From: Persicimonas caeni
GTDB taxonomy: Bacteria > Myxococcota_A > Bradymonadia > Bradymonadales > Bradymonadaceae
Assembly: GCF_006517175.1 (NCBI RefSeq)
Contig: NZ_CP041186.1
Location: 5,173,074-5,237,073 of the forward strand
Direction: 5' to 3'
Length of the DNA stretch: 64,000 nucleotides
Below are positions 7,673 to 15,722 of this stretch, in pieces (within the stretch, counting starts at the first letter, position 1; every line of letters starts with the position of its first letter). Below the pieces are notes generated by a model. It was not told the DNA's origin. It did not search any database and saw only the letters and a program-made list of their open reading frames with translations. The translations under genes and the position numbers were made by a program.

Positions 7673-8632
7673 CTACCTACGCTGCAAAAAGGAGACGAGC
7701 ATGCCCATGAGGATCAAGATGCCCACGGCGATCATCATGCCGGCGACGACCGGGTGGAGCACTCCGAGCATGTCGGAGGTGCCCAGGCGGAGTCCGCCGG
7801 CGACGATCATGGCCAGCGAGCCGAGCAGGGCGCCCACAGACAGCAGGCGCGACTCGGCGCCGCGGAAATCGTCGAGCGGCTCGTCGTCGACCGGCATGCT
7901 TGCCGGGGGCTGGGCGTCCCGAGGCTTGTCGGCCACAGGTGCCGGCGGTGCGGGCTGGGCCGGCGGTTCGGTCGGAAGGGCGGGGGCTTCGGGTTCTGCG
8001 GGCGCTTCGAGTTCTTCGGGGTCGTCGGCGGTCAACTCTTCGAGCGAGTCGAACTCGGGGTCGTCGAGCGGGTCAGCGAGAGGGTCGTCTTCGGCGCCGA
8101 AGACCACGGCGTGCAGGTCGGCGTCGCTGAGTTCGTCGAGGCCTGCGGCGGGATCTTCGTCGGCTGCCTCGTCCTCGTCGCCGAAGACGATCGCGTGAAG
8201 GTCGGCGTCGCTCAGTTCGTCGAGGCCGTCGGTAGAGAGCAAATCCCCGTCGTTCTCGTCGTCCTCGTCGTCCTCGTCGAGGACGAATTCGGTCGTGTTG
8301 GGCTCGTCGTCGCCGCGCGCCTGCTCGACGGCGGCGTTGACGATGGCGCCGTCGGCCAGATCGTCGGCCGAGGAGTGCTCCTCGAGCATGGCCGACAGCT
8401 TGCGTCGGTCGAAGGTCTGAGTCGCGTCGTCCTCTTCGTCGGCCTTGCCGCTGCGGTTGCGGTTGATCTCGCGCAGCATCTCGGGGGTCATCGACCCATT
8501 GCTCGCCGACTGGCGGATGGCGGCCAGCTCGGTCTTCGAGATCTGGACCGTCGCGTCCTCTTGCGCTGCCTCGGCGCTCTCGGCGAGCGCTTCGGCCAGC
8601 GATTTGGCTTGTTTTTCGCCGTCGTCAGACAT
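7673..8632 (-). CDS. Acidic membrane protein co-encoded with the kinase
   Basis: Not a recognised family. The start is placed at the ATG 8630-8632, with GGAG 5 bases upstream; a TTG nine bases earlier is also in frame. The 319 residues are mostly acidic and disordered, with a duplicated motif GLDELSDADLHA(I/V)VFG at about residues 137-153 and 164-180, which could be a docking site. A Pro/Ala-rich linker follows, and then two membrane helices at the C-terminus ('LLSVGALLGSLAMIVAGG', 'VVAGMMIAVGILILMGMLVSFL'). The long acidic part would be cytoplasmic. Its stop is 5 bases before the kinase start, suggesting a kinase partner or substrate; the many Ser/Thr in the linker fit that. Confidence 0.8.
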   Translation of the reverse strand: MSDDGEKQAKSLAEALAESAEAAQEDATVQISKTELAAIRQSASNGSMTPEMLREINRNRSGKADEEDDATQTFDRRKLSAMLEEHSSADDLADGAIVNAAVEQARGDDEPNTTEFVLDEDDEDDENDGDLLSTDGLDELSDADLHAIVFGDEDEAADEDPAAGLDELSDADLHAVVFGAEDDPLADPLDDPEFDSLEELTADDPEELEAPAEPEAPALPTEPPAQPAPPAPVADKPRDAQPPASMPVDDEPLDDFRGAESRLLSVGALLGSLAMIVAGGLRLGTSDMLGVLHPVVAGMMIAVGILILMGMLVSFLQRR

Positions 8633-8780
8633 CAGCTCCAATCATCGCTTGAAGGCTGGGTTGGCGCGCAAGCCGCATGAAGCATGCTGCAAGAGCGTTT
8701 GCGTCAATGGCCTCGTGTATGAGCACGTCACTAACCTAAACCGTTCACCGCAAAATGAAAACGATCGCACTGATTTCATC

Positions 8781-9698
8781 TTACTGCATCTTGCGGCCGC
8801 GCACGAGGACGATAGCCAATAAGACGTTGAAGACACTGGCCAAAACGGCTTGCCCCCAGATGAGCACCTCGAGGTGGATGGCCGCGGCGGCGATCGATGT
8901 GTAGATGAGCAACATGTGCGTGCCCAGCCCCATCCAACTGCACAGGCGCATCGTGCCGCGATGCTGCTGGCGAAACGCAGCGATCTCTTCGAGCGTGCGT
9001 CCACGGGTGTCGTCGTGCGTTTCGCCCGAGGCCAGCCGGTCCTGCACGGTCAAGTAGCCCAGGTAGACCAAGAGCAAAAACCGCTCGAGGAGGCTGCCGT
9101 CACGCTTGGCGCGCTCGTAGTCGGCGCGCACCTCCTCAGGCGTCTCGATCCCGCTTGCCTCCCCGCCGCTGGGGTTGGTGCGGGCCAGGTACAGCCGCTT
9201 CATCTTGTCGTACACAATGGTACGCGCCCAGGTCGAAAATCCAGCGACCGCGGCGATCCAAATCCACAACTGGCCGAATTCTTGGAGGATTCCGAAGCCC
9301 AAGATGACGTAGGCGGGCAAGAGCACCAGCGCGTCGACGAAGCCGTCGAGGATGCGCCCGACGCGGCTGCCACCGCCGCGGGCGCGGGCCAATTGGCCGT
9401 CGGCGCAGTCGAGGATCACCGAGGCGAACAGGAAAAAGCCCGCCAGCACGAACAGCAGGGGTCGGTCGAGGCCCATCTGCCGCCAGAGCTCGCCGAAGAA
9501 GGCCTGGTACAAGAAGAACGAGCCGGTCCAGCCGGCGACCAGGCTCGAGATGGTGATCTGGTTGGGCGTGACGGGCGTGGAGAGCGCCGCCACGGTCACC
9601 AGGGCGGCCAACGGGCGGTGAAACCGCACGTCGATCGGCTCCTCGACGTCCATGTCCTTGAACGCCAGCGCCTGGCGATACTGCTTACGAAAGCTCAT
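8781..9698 (-). CDS. CDP-alcohol phosphatidyltransferase family membrane enzyme
   Basis: This 305-residue integral membrane enzyme transfers a phosphoalcohol from a CDP-linked donor to an alcohol acceptor. The full family signature is present: D97-x2-D100-G101-x2-A104-R105-x8-G114-x3-D118-x3-D122, the metal- and CDP-binding residues. Several membrane helices are evident (about 30-70, 80-97, 120-160 and the two at the C-terminus). A charged loop around 170-250 is longer than in phosphatidylglycerol-phosphate synthases, so the substrate is not predictable. The gene just upstream (9-base gap) is a sugar-nucleotide-type cytidylyltransferase, which would supply the CDP-activated donor. The pair resembles inositol-phosphate or choline-type headgroup pathways. 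Confidence 0.9.
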   Translation of the reverse strand: MSFRKQYRQALAFKDMDVEEPIDVRFHRPLAALVTVAALSTPVTPNQITISSLVAGWTGSFFLYQAFFGELWRQMGLDRPLLFVLAGFFLFASVILDCADGQLARARGGGSRVGRILDGFVDALVLLPAYVILGFGILQEFGQLWIWIAAVAGFSTWARTIVYDKMKRLYLARTNPSGGEASGIETPEEVRADYERAKRDGSLLERFLLLVYLGYLTVQDRLASGETHDDTRGRTLEEIAAFRQQHRGTMRLCSWMGLGTHMLLIYTSIAAAAIHLEVLIWGQAVLASVFNVLLAIVLVRGRKMQ

Positions 9699-9707
9699 GG
9701 TGCGGCT

Positions 9708-10481
9708 CTACTTCTGCCAGTTCGCGAACAGCTCGCGGGCGTACTCGAGGTCCTCGACGGTGTCGATCTCGGTCCACGCGTCGACGGGCACCTCGTGGGC
9801 GTAGAACGTATGCTCGTCGCCCATCAGCTCGGCGAAGATGTCCTCGTAGTACGAGTTGGCCTTCTCGTTGGCGCTCATCCCATCGAGGCGATCCAAGAGC
9901 GGCCCGAAGAAGTCCGCGCCGATCGTCTGGACCCCGAGCGACTCACCGGCGCTCTTGGCCGGGTCGAGGCGTTTGCTCAACCCGACGACCGGGCGTTCGC
10001 CCACGGGAGCGTCGCCGTCGGCCAGCGCGATCTTCATCTCTTCGTCGCCCATCTTCTCGGGCGAAATCATCGCGAGCACGTTGTCGTGTGGGTGGGCGAG
10101 GAGATCGCCCAGCCAGCCCGACTTTTTGACCAGGATATCACCGTCGCACAGGATGAACGGATGGCCCTGCAGCGCCGGCATCGCCAGTCGCAGCGACTCG
10201 GCGTTGTTGGTCTCGGCGTAATGCGGGTTGTGACGGATGGTGATGTCGGGAATGCCCGAGTAGCCGGCCACGCAGGCACGAATCTTCGGCTCGAGATAGC
10301 CGGTGGCGAGCACGGCGTGCTCGATGCCGTGGCTGTGGAGCTGGCGAAGCAGCCGGATGAGCAGCGGCACGTCGCCGACCTCCAGCAGGCATTTGGGTAG
10401 CTCGTCGGTCAACGGTCGCAGGCGCGAGCCGACGCCGGCCACGAGCAAGATAGCGTGTTGGATTTCGTTGGGTTGGGTCAT
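9708..10481 (-). CDS. NTP-transferase (LicC/IPCT-like cytidylyltransferase)
   Basis: The 257 residues have a Rossmann-type nucleotidyltransferase fold. The N-terminal 'ILLVAGVGSRLRPLTDELPKCL' (11-32) is the nucleotide-binding G-x-G-x-R-x6-PK motif, 'FILCDGDILV' (about 109-118) contains the metal-binding Asp, and 'VDAWTEIDTVEDLEYA' near the end provides the second metal Asp. Length and C-terminus match the short MobA-like / LicC / inositol-1-phosphate cytidylyltransferase group rather than longer GlmU types. Because a CDP-alcohol transferase follows 9 bases downstream, CTP is the likely nucleotide; the phosphoalcohol (inositol, choline, glycerol or other) is unknown. Confidence 0.88.
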   Translation of the reverse strand: MTQPNEIQHAILLVAGVGSRLRPLTDELPKCLLEVGDVPLLIRLLRQLHSHGIEHAVLATGYLEPKIRACVAGYSGIPDITIRHNPHYAETNNAESLRLAMPALQGHPFILCDGDILVKKSGWLGDLLAHPHDNVLAMISPEKMGDEEMKIALADGDAPVGERPVVGLSKRLDPAKSAGESLGVQTIGADFFGPLLDRLDGMSANEKANSYYEDIFAELMGDEHTFYAHEVPVDAWTEIDTVEDLEYARELFANWQK

Positions 10482-10504
10482 CAGAGACTCGCCTCGAGAG
10501 TGGT

Positions 10505-10534
10505 GAAAGGCGCGCGGTGTTTTACGCGCCTTTC
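10505..10534. terminator. Perfect 10-bp hairpin between two leftward genes
   Basis: GAAAGGCGCG (10505-10514) pairs perfectly with CGCGCCTTTC (10525-10534) around a 10-base loop. It lies 31 bases beyond the stop of the DUF2795 gene and 23 bases before the cytidylyltransferase start. There is no T tract, so it may be an attenuator-like stem or a factor-assisted stop. Confidence 0.55.
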
Positions 10535-10565
10535 ATAGCACACGCGCGGCGAAGATGGCAGACGA

Positions 10566-11483
10566 TCATTGATTCAAGTGCTCATCGATGGCCTGCAGCA
10601 CGCTCTGGCGGCTCATATGCTTCTTCTCGAAGTCACGCAGCTCTTCGAGTTGGGTCTTCGACATGTTGTCGAGTTGCTCGATGAGTTCACCGGCTTTGAG
10701 TTCGTGGTAGTCGTCGGGCACGTGTGTGTTCTTCTTGGCGTCGATGACCTTGATGATCGTGGCGCGGTTTTTGTGGTCGCGCTCGTGGGCCTCGACGATC
10801 TCGAGGTCGTGGCCCGACAGCCCTTGGACCTTCGAGGCCGCCTCTTGGACCGACAGCTTGTCGTAGTTGTCGATGGGCAACTCTTCGGTCCTCTCACCGA
10901 TCTCCTCGGTCACGTCGGCCATACTCTTGTAGTCGCGCACCGGGAGCGTTTCGAGCTTGTCTATAACCTCCGACGGCGCCCCCTCGTCGTGGGCGTGCTC
11001 GATGAGATCTTTGGGCTTGGTCGGAAAGTCGATCCCCCCGAGGTGCTTCGTCACGTTGGCGATGGCGCCGCCGCCAGGCGTGCCCATGCGCTCCTCTCCC
11101 TCACCGCGTGGCGTGCCCCCTTCGAGGTATTTCTCGAGCTCCTCCTTGGAGATGTCGTTGTTAGTGTCGATGACCTTCTTTTGCTTGTCACTGCTCGTAG
11201 GCCACCCGTTGGGCAGCATGACCTCGTGGTACGACCCGTCGCGCTCCAAGAACAGGTGGGGTATATCCTTGAACTTCGGGTCTTGCTCGAAGTCGAGCAG
11301 CAGGAACTTGCCCTCACCCACGGTATGGTCCTTCTGGTGCTCCTCGTCTGTATCGACCAAAATCTCGCCGGCTTGTCCCTCGACCCACGCGGCCCACTTC
11401 TTCCCGTCGAGCACGAGGATACGGTTGTGGTTGGTGGTCTCGAACAATTCGTAGGTGCCTTCTTCGCGGTGTTTGATGGGCAT
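10566..11483 (-). CDS. DUF2795-containing helical protein
   Basis: The 305-residue cytoplasmic protein starts at ATG 11481-11483, with GGAGGA 5 bases upstream; an earlier in-frame start is not supported. The first 90 residues form a beta-rich region. Residues about 145-200 ('LGGIDFPTKPKDLIEHAHDEGAPSEVIDKLETLPVRDYKSMADVTEEIG') match the DUF2795 pattern, a small helical domain of unknown role. Two related C-terminal helical modules follow ('DNYDKLSVQEAASKVQGLSGHDLEIVEAHERDHKNRATIIKVID' and 'YHELKAGELIEQLDNMSKTQLEELRDFEKKHMSRQSVLQAID'), each ending H-x-(N/S)R-x(6)-ID. These modules recur in other high-GC bacteria. Function is unknown; it could be a protein-protein or nucleic-acid binding scaffold. 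Confidence 0.78.
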   Translation of the reverse strand: MPIKHREEGTYELFETTNHNRILVLDGKKWAAWVEGQAGEILVDTDEEHQKDHTVGEGKFLLLDFEQDPKFKDIPHLFLERDGSYHEVMLPNGWPTSSDKQKKVIDTNNDISKEELEKYLEGGTPRGEGEERMGTPGGGAIANVTKHLGGIDFPTKPKDLIEHAHDEGAPSEVIDKLETLPVRDYKSMADVTEEIGERTEELPIDNYDKLSVQEAASKVQGLSGHDLEIVEAHERDHKNRATIIKVIDAKKNTHVPDDYHELKAGELIEQLDNMSKTQLEELRDFEKKHMSRQSVLQAIDEHLNQ

Positions 11484-11808
11484 GGTGTCCTCCGTGGCCA
11501 AGTCTCTGGACACCAAAGATAAACGGAGGTCGCGTCGTACCAAGTTGGGCGGGGTGGGGAGCGTCAGTCGGGGCCGGCCAACCTCCGCTCAGTGACAGCG
11601 GCGTTGTTGGAACACGTCTTTAGAGAAATCCGGCTCCCGTACCCGCCACGGGTCGATCTTTCAGAAAATACGCAACGATTTTCGATTTTTGCCGAAAACC
11701 GTAATGAGGGGTGGCGGTATCGTGCGCACGAATCTCTCCTTCAAATGGGCGGGTGGGTCGAAGTTGGTCTTGGCTCGCCAGCTGGTGGCTGAGCCGGTCG
11801 GGCTCGGA

Positions 11809-11972
11809 AGGTTCTGTTCGACAACTCACTCCCGTCGCCGAAGGCGGTTGATTCGTGCATCTTCGGTGCCGTCTTTCCTCGACGATGCTCCGCATCGCCT
11901 GCGTCAGACGGCATCCGAATCTGCACCGAATCCCCTCGCCTCGGCTCGGTCCGGAGTTGTCGAACAAAACCT
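11809..11972. repeat. 164-bp palindromic element inside repeat copy 1
   Basis: AGGTTCTGTTCGACAACTC (11809-11827) pairs with 11954-11972 at 18 of 19 positions. Inside is a second long stem with GTGCCGTCT / AGACGGCAT arms and an apical CGATGC-TCC-GCATCG hairpin. The whole could fold into one long cruciform or RNA. Confidence 0.8.
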
Positions 11973-12453
11973 GGGCTGCGGCGGAACGGTTTCCCGATCC
12001 GCAAAACAGAGCTTTCGTAGCGAGCGTATCTTCGATGGGATGTTCGATGAGTAAGTCCATCTTCGACGCGCTCGGCGGAGGCCGAGCCGGCAGTTTCGTC
12101 CTTGTGGCGAAACGGTCGGATTTGCCCGGTGCGGGTTTGTTGATGCGCCGAAGTTCGGTCGTGGCGTGAAGATGGGCCTGTGCCAAGTGGAGTGCCGCAG
12201 CGGCGTCGATGTAGCTAGTAAGTTGTGGCGTCGGGGTGGGCATGTGCCTGGCGCATGACCTATCCGAGGTGGCTTGAAAACGGGGCGGGCTTTGCCCGTT
12301 GACCTGTGGACATTACAAGAAAATCCGCGACGCCCATGCCGGCGAATTTCGCCGGTAGACACACCGGTATGCCGTCGTGGAGGCGCTGTGCGCCGGTGTC
12401 GAGTCATGGGGCTCGAGCCGTGGTTTTTGAGGGAGGATGGCCGCCTGGCTTTT

Positions 12454-12592
12454 TAGCTGCACAGGCTGATTCACCGGCGGGGTGAACCCGCCGGGGTCTT
12501 GGGGCTCGTCTGGGCGCCTCGGTTAGCTGCACAGGCTGATTCACCGGCGGGGTGAACCCGCCGGGGTCTTGGGGGCCGAGTCAATGGGCGGA
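12454..12592 (+). repeat. Two REP-like hairpin units, 70-bp period
   Basis: Units begin TAGCTGCACAGGCTGATTCA at 12454 and 12524. Each has the perfect stem CCGGCGGG-GTGAA-CCCGCCGG followed by GGTCTTGGGG. They are homologous to the 4095 array, but stem position three and its partner are both changed (C-G to G-C), so pairing is kept. Confidence 0.88.
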
Positions 12593-12643
12593 TAAACCCT
12601 GAGGCACTGTGTGGCGACTGCGAGCACTCCCTCGCGTGACAGA

Positions 12644-13405
12644 TCAGAACCGAACCCCGGTACCAACTGATAAGGCGAGCAGACTCGTTTGGAGACGCAG
12701 AGGTGTATCACCATCCGCGGTCGATGCAATTTCCCATCCGTACCAGTTACTGAGTTCGATGTAGAACCTGAGGAAACGGCTAGGCTGCACGGCGACGCCC
12801 ATATTAAAACCGCCGAACAAGGTGGTGTGGAAGCTATCAACGTCAGGGGCGAGCACGACGTCGCTTCGAGCAGTCCGCTGGTCCACAGGGACGCTCAAGG
12901 CTAGGAGTGGGCCGACAAACCCGTGAATGCCCTCGTCTTTGCCGATGTGTCCCAGTAGGCCGAGGTCGGCCGTCACGTAAGTGAGGTCGTTTCTGCTGTA
13001 GTGACCGCCGCCGATGCCTCCCACCAACGCGGCCGAGGTGTCGTCGTCGACCTCTAAGTCGTATCGCAACAGAACACGCGCAGAATTGCGGCCAGCACTC
13101 ACTTCCTGCGCCTCCACACCGAAATCGCGACCGGTCATTGCGTCTATGCCGATGCGGAGTGTGTCTGTTGCTTGGTAGCTCGCTGTTCCCTCCACAAGTC
13201 CGGTGCCCCCCTCGACAAGGCCGCCGACACCACTCGCAGTTGCTGCGAGTTCGATGTCTCCCTGTTTGGCGGGTAGCGCCAGCCCGGATAGGTTCGCTGT
13301 GGGTGGTGGAGAGGTCGTTGCGCAGGACGCTAGCAGTGTAGCACAGCTCAGTAGTAGGGCGTTCGACAACCCACCGGCGGAATGAACTGTTGAAACTCGT
13401 CTCAT
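12644..13405 (-). CDS. Lipoprotein with barrel-like C-terminus, 253 aa
   Basis: The ATG at 13405 follows a G-rich ribosome site. A signal peptide ends in the lipobox LLASC (Cys about residue 28). The mature protein is rich in alternating hydrophobic strands with Gly ('AALVGGIGGGHYSRNDLTYVTADLGLLGHIG', 'FHTTLFGGFNMGVAVQPSRFLRFYIELSNWYGWEIA') and ends in Phe ('LSVGTGVRF'), the hallmark of outer-membrane beta-barrel proteins recognised by the BAM machinery. It is therefore probably a lipidated small barrel or outer-membrane-associated beta protein. It is the last of a leftward run, 46 bases after the di-haem protein gene, and the repeat element lies downstream. No known family is assigned. Confidence 0.75.
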   Translation of the reverse strand: MRRVSTVHSAGGLSNALLLSCATLLASCATTSPPPTANLSGLALPAKQGDIELAATASGVGGLVEGGTGLVEGTASYQATDTLRIGIDAMTGRDFGVEAQEVSAGRNSARVLLRYDLEVDDDTSAALVGGIGGGHYSRNDLTYVTADLGLLGHIGKDEGIHGFVGPLLALSVPVDQRTARSDVVLAPDVDSFHTTLFGGFNMGVAVQPSRFLRFYIELSNWYGWEIASTADGDTPLRLQTSLLALSVGTGVRF

Positions 13406-13451
13406 CTGGCCCCCCGTGCGTGGAGTTCGACGTGTCGTTGGGAGTCTTACC

Positions 13452-15722
13452 TTACAGGCTCTTCAAATACATCACCAGGTCGTCGATCTCCGCCTCGCTC
13501 AGGTGGCTGGTCTTCCCGTGCACCCCCCCCGCGCTGCGGGTCGTCACGACGTTGCGAAGCGTGGCGGCCGAGCCGTCATGCAGGTAGGGGGCGGAGTTCC
13601 AGATACCGTGCAGCGTGGGCGTGTCGATGCCTGTAAGCTCGCCGCCAAGTCGGTTTCCCGATGCGTCGGTCAGTGTGCCGACGTCGTGTAGCTTCGGCGA
13701 GCCCTCGGAGAGCCACGCGCTGTCGGTCAGGCGAGGGCCGCTGTGGCAGTCGGTGCAGCCGGTTTCGGCCGACTCGAAGATCGTTTTGCCGCGCGCGGCG
13801 CTGTCGGTGAGGGAGCCGTCGGGGGTGCGGTAAGGGCTTCGTGGGTAGCTGGAGAGCGACGAGACGTAGGCGGCCAAGGCGTCGAGGTCGTCGCTGAGGC
13901 CGGCTTTGGGGTCGCCCAGAGGCTCGGCGGTGCTGCCCGAGGTCCAGTCGGCCTCGTCGAGCAGTCCCAGGCCGCCGAAGTGCAGGCGGATGTCGTTTTC
14001 GAAGTCGTGGACCTCGTCGAAGTTGCCCGACCAGTGCATCGGGCCGTGGGCGGCGCCCTCGCGACCCAGAAGCGAGATCGTGTTGCGGATGCCCTCGCCG
14101 CGGTCGGTGAAGTCCCAGGTGCGCCGGTCGGCTTCGCCGTCGAGGTGGCAGTGGGCGCAGGCGATGTAGCTGTCCTTGGCGAGCCGGGGGTCGAAGGCGT
14201 CGTTGAAGAGCTGCTTGCCGCGAAGGACCTCGTCGGAGAGCGGCTCCGAACTCGGGATCTGCAGGCGCGCGTGCGGCTCGGCGAGGCTGTCGAAGGCGTC
14301 GGTTTTGTAGACGACGACTTCGCGCGACATGTAGGCGTCGACGAAGAGGTATTGGCCGTCGGGCGACAGCGCCAGGCCCTGCGGGGCGAAGCCGACGTCG
14401 AAGATGGCGCCGGCGTCGATCTCTTCGAGCATGTCGTAGCGCTCGATGGTGCGGCTTCCTCGCATGGCGACGTACAGGTAGTCGCCGCGGGGGCTGAACA
14501 CCGCCGCCGAGGCCAGGCCGCGGTCGTCGAAGAGCTTTCTGCGCTCGCGGGCCTCATCGCCGGTCTCGAGGTCGACGAATGAGACGACCGCGCGCACCAT
14601 CGACTGGTGGTCGAGGGGCTCGTCGTTCAGGTATTCGCCCTGGGCGATATTGGCCTGTAGGGAGGGGAGGGCGGCGAAGTCGCCGGTGGGCGACACGGCG
14701 ATGGGGTCGAGGTAGCTCGGCACGCCGCCGGTTTCGGTGTCCGAGGCGAGCTGGTCGTCGAATTCGAGCCACCAGCCGGTCGTCTCGCCCGAATCGAGGT
14801 CATAGATCGCCACTCTGCCCCAATCGTCGGACGATCTCCAGCGGGTCACGCCCAGGCGCTTGCCGGGGAGCACGGCGATGCCGCGAGCGTCCTCGATGAC
14901 GTGAATGCGCTCCTCGACGACGGGGACGCCCGAGTCGAGCGAGATGCGCGCGACGCCGCCGGTGCCCTGCAGCGTGACGTACAACTCGCCATCGTAGGCC
15001 ACCGCGCCGAAGGGTCGGTCGCCCCAGTCGAGGCTCAGAGTCGTCGCTTCGCCGTCGAGGGTGTAGATGCCGACCTTGTCGACCGCCGGGCAGGTCGCGA
15101 CGAGGCGCTCACCAAGCTGGGCGACCGTTCGCGGCTCGTCGCAGGTGGCGATGCGCTCGACCAACTCGAACTCGCCCGCGTCGGACCAGCCGTACACGGC
15201 GAGCTCGTCGCTGTCGGGGCTTACGATGGCCAGACGATTGTCGGGGAGTGTGATGATGGAGCTGCTCGCCTGCGGCGAAAATGTCGGTTGCTCGGTCACC
15301 GAGATGACCACACCGTCGCTGCGGCTTCGTCCGTAGGCGTCGTAGACGGTGAGCACGGCGCGGTAGCGGCCAGGCTCGTCGAAGCTGATCTCGGCGGTGG
15401 GCGTTTCACGTGGATCGTCCCAGCCGGTGCCGTCGCCGAAGTGCCACTGGTAGCTCACCGCGCCGGTCGACGCCGAGCCGTCGAGGGTGACCGACTCGCC
15501 GACGAGCGCGTAGCGCGACGCGCCGGCGTTAGCCTCGAGCGGGGCGCTGGAATCAGTGTCAGACTCGGTGTCCGACACGGTATCAGACACCGTGTCGGCC
15601 GCGTCTGCGCCGGCGTCGGGCACAAGGTCGGCGTCCGCGCCGCCGTTGCTGTCGTCGCAGGCGCCGAGACAAGTGCACAGGAGTCCGACGAGCAAGATCG
15701 TGACTGGGCGAGAATGTCTCAA
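13452..15722 (-). CDS. MauG/CcpA-like di-haem cytochrome c lipoprotein with PKD domain
   Basis: The start is set at the TTG at 15720-15722. It gives a lipoprotein signal peptide (MRHSRPVTILLVGLLCTCLGAC) and overlaps the TGA of the upstream gene as TTGA, implying coupled translation. Of 756 residues, an Asp/Ser/Thr linker comes first, then a PKD-type Ig domain (about 60-140, 'YQWHFGDGTGW'), a seven-bladed YncE/YVTN-like beta-propeller, and a C-terminal di-haem peroxidase-like domain. Two haem-binding motifs are seen: CAHCH (codons at 14145-14159) and CTDCH (13743-13757). Related proteins oxidise or carry electrons in the periplasm; the substrate is unknown. It is co-transcribed with the LVIVD lipoprotein upstream. 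Confidence 0.9.
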   Translation of the reverse strand: MRHSRPVTILLVGLLCTCLGACDDSNGGADADLVPDAGADAADTVSDTVSDTESDTDSSAPLEANAGASRYALVGESVTLDGSASTGAVSYQWHFGDGTGWDDPRETPTAEISFDEPGRYRAVLTVYDAYGRSRSDGVVISVTEQPTFSPQASSSIITLPDNRLAIVSPDSDELAVYGWSDAGEFELVERIATCDEPRTVAQLGERLVATCPAVDKVGIYTLDGEATTLSLDWGDRPFGAVAYDGELYVTLQGTGGVARISLDSGVPVVEERIHVIEDARGIAVLPGKRLGVTRWRSSDDWGRVAIYDLDSGETTGWWLEFDDQLASDTETGGVPSYLDPIAVSPTGDFAALPSLQANIAQGEYLNDEPLDHQSMVRAVVSFVDLETGDEARERRKLFDDRGLASAAVFSPRGDYLYVAMRGSRTIERYDMLEEIDAGAIFDVGFAPQGLALSPDGQYLFVDAYMSREVVVYKTDAFDSLAEPHARLQIPSSEPLSDEVLRGKQLFNDAFDPRLAKDSYIACAHCHLDGEADRRTWDFTDRGEGIRNTISLLGREGAAHGPMHWSGNFDEVHDFENDIRLHFGGLGLLDEADWTSGSTAEPLGDPKAGLSDDLDALAAYVSSLSSYPRSPYRTPDGSLTDSAARGKTIFESAETGCTDCHSGPRLTDSAWLSEGSPKLHDVGTLTDASGNRLGGELTGIDTPTLHGIWNSAPYLHDGSAATLRNVVTTRSAGGVHGKTSHLSEAEIDDLVMYLKSL

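Larger units (their letters stand above)
11648..12592 (+). repeat. Dispersed 0.9-kb non-coding repeat, copy 1 (inverted relative to copy at 47.2-48.1 kb)
   Basis: The gene-free gap 11484-12643 (1160 bases) is mostly this element. It matches 47158-48088 in opposite orientation with many point differences and a few indels. Landmarks are TACGCAACGATTTT, CCGAAAACCGTAATGAGG and GGTATCGTGCGCACGAAT at one end, the 164-bp palindrome at 11809-11972, GCCCATGCCGGCGAATTTCG near 12340, and REP-like units at the other end. Open frames exist in both copies, but no codon pattern, ribosome site or domain convinces. It may be a non-autonomous mobile or structured-RNA element. Confidence 0.85.

Noticed and set aside
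11620-12243. Protein-coding gene in repeat copy 1 (a similar frame also in copy 2)
   Set aside because: Similar amino acid strings appear because the DNA is repeated, but frames shift by indels between copies, there is no ribosome site, and the sequence is dominated by palindromes.
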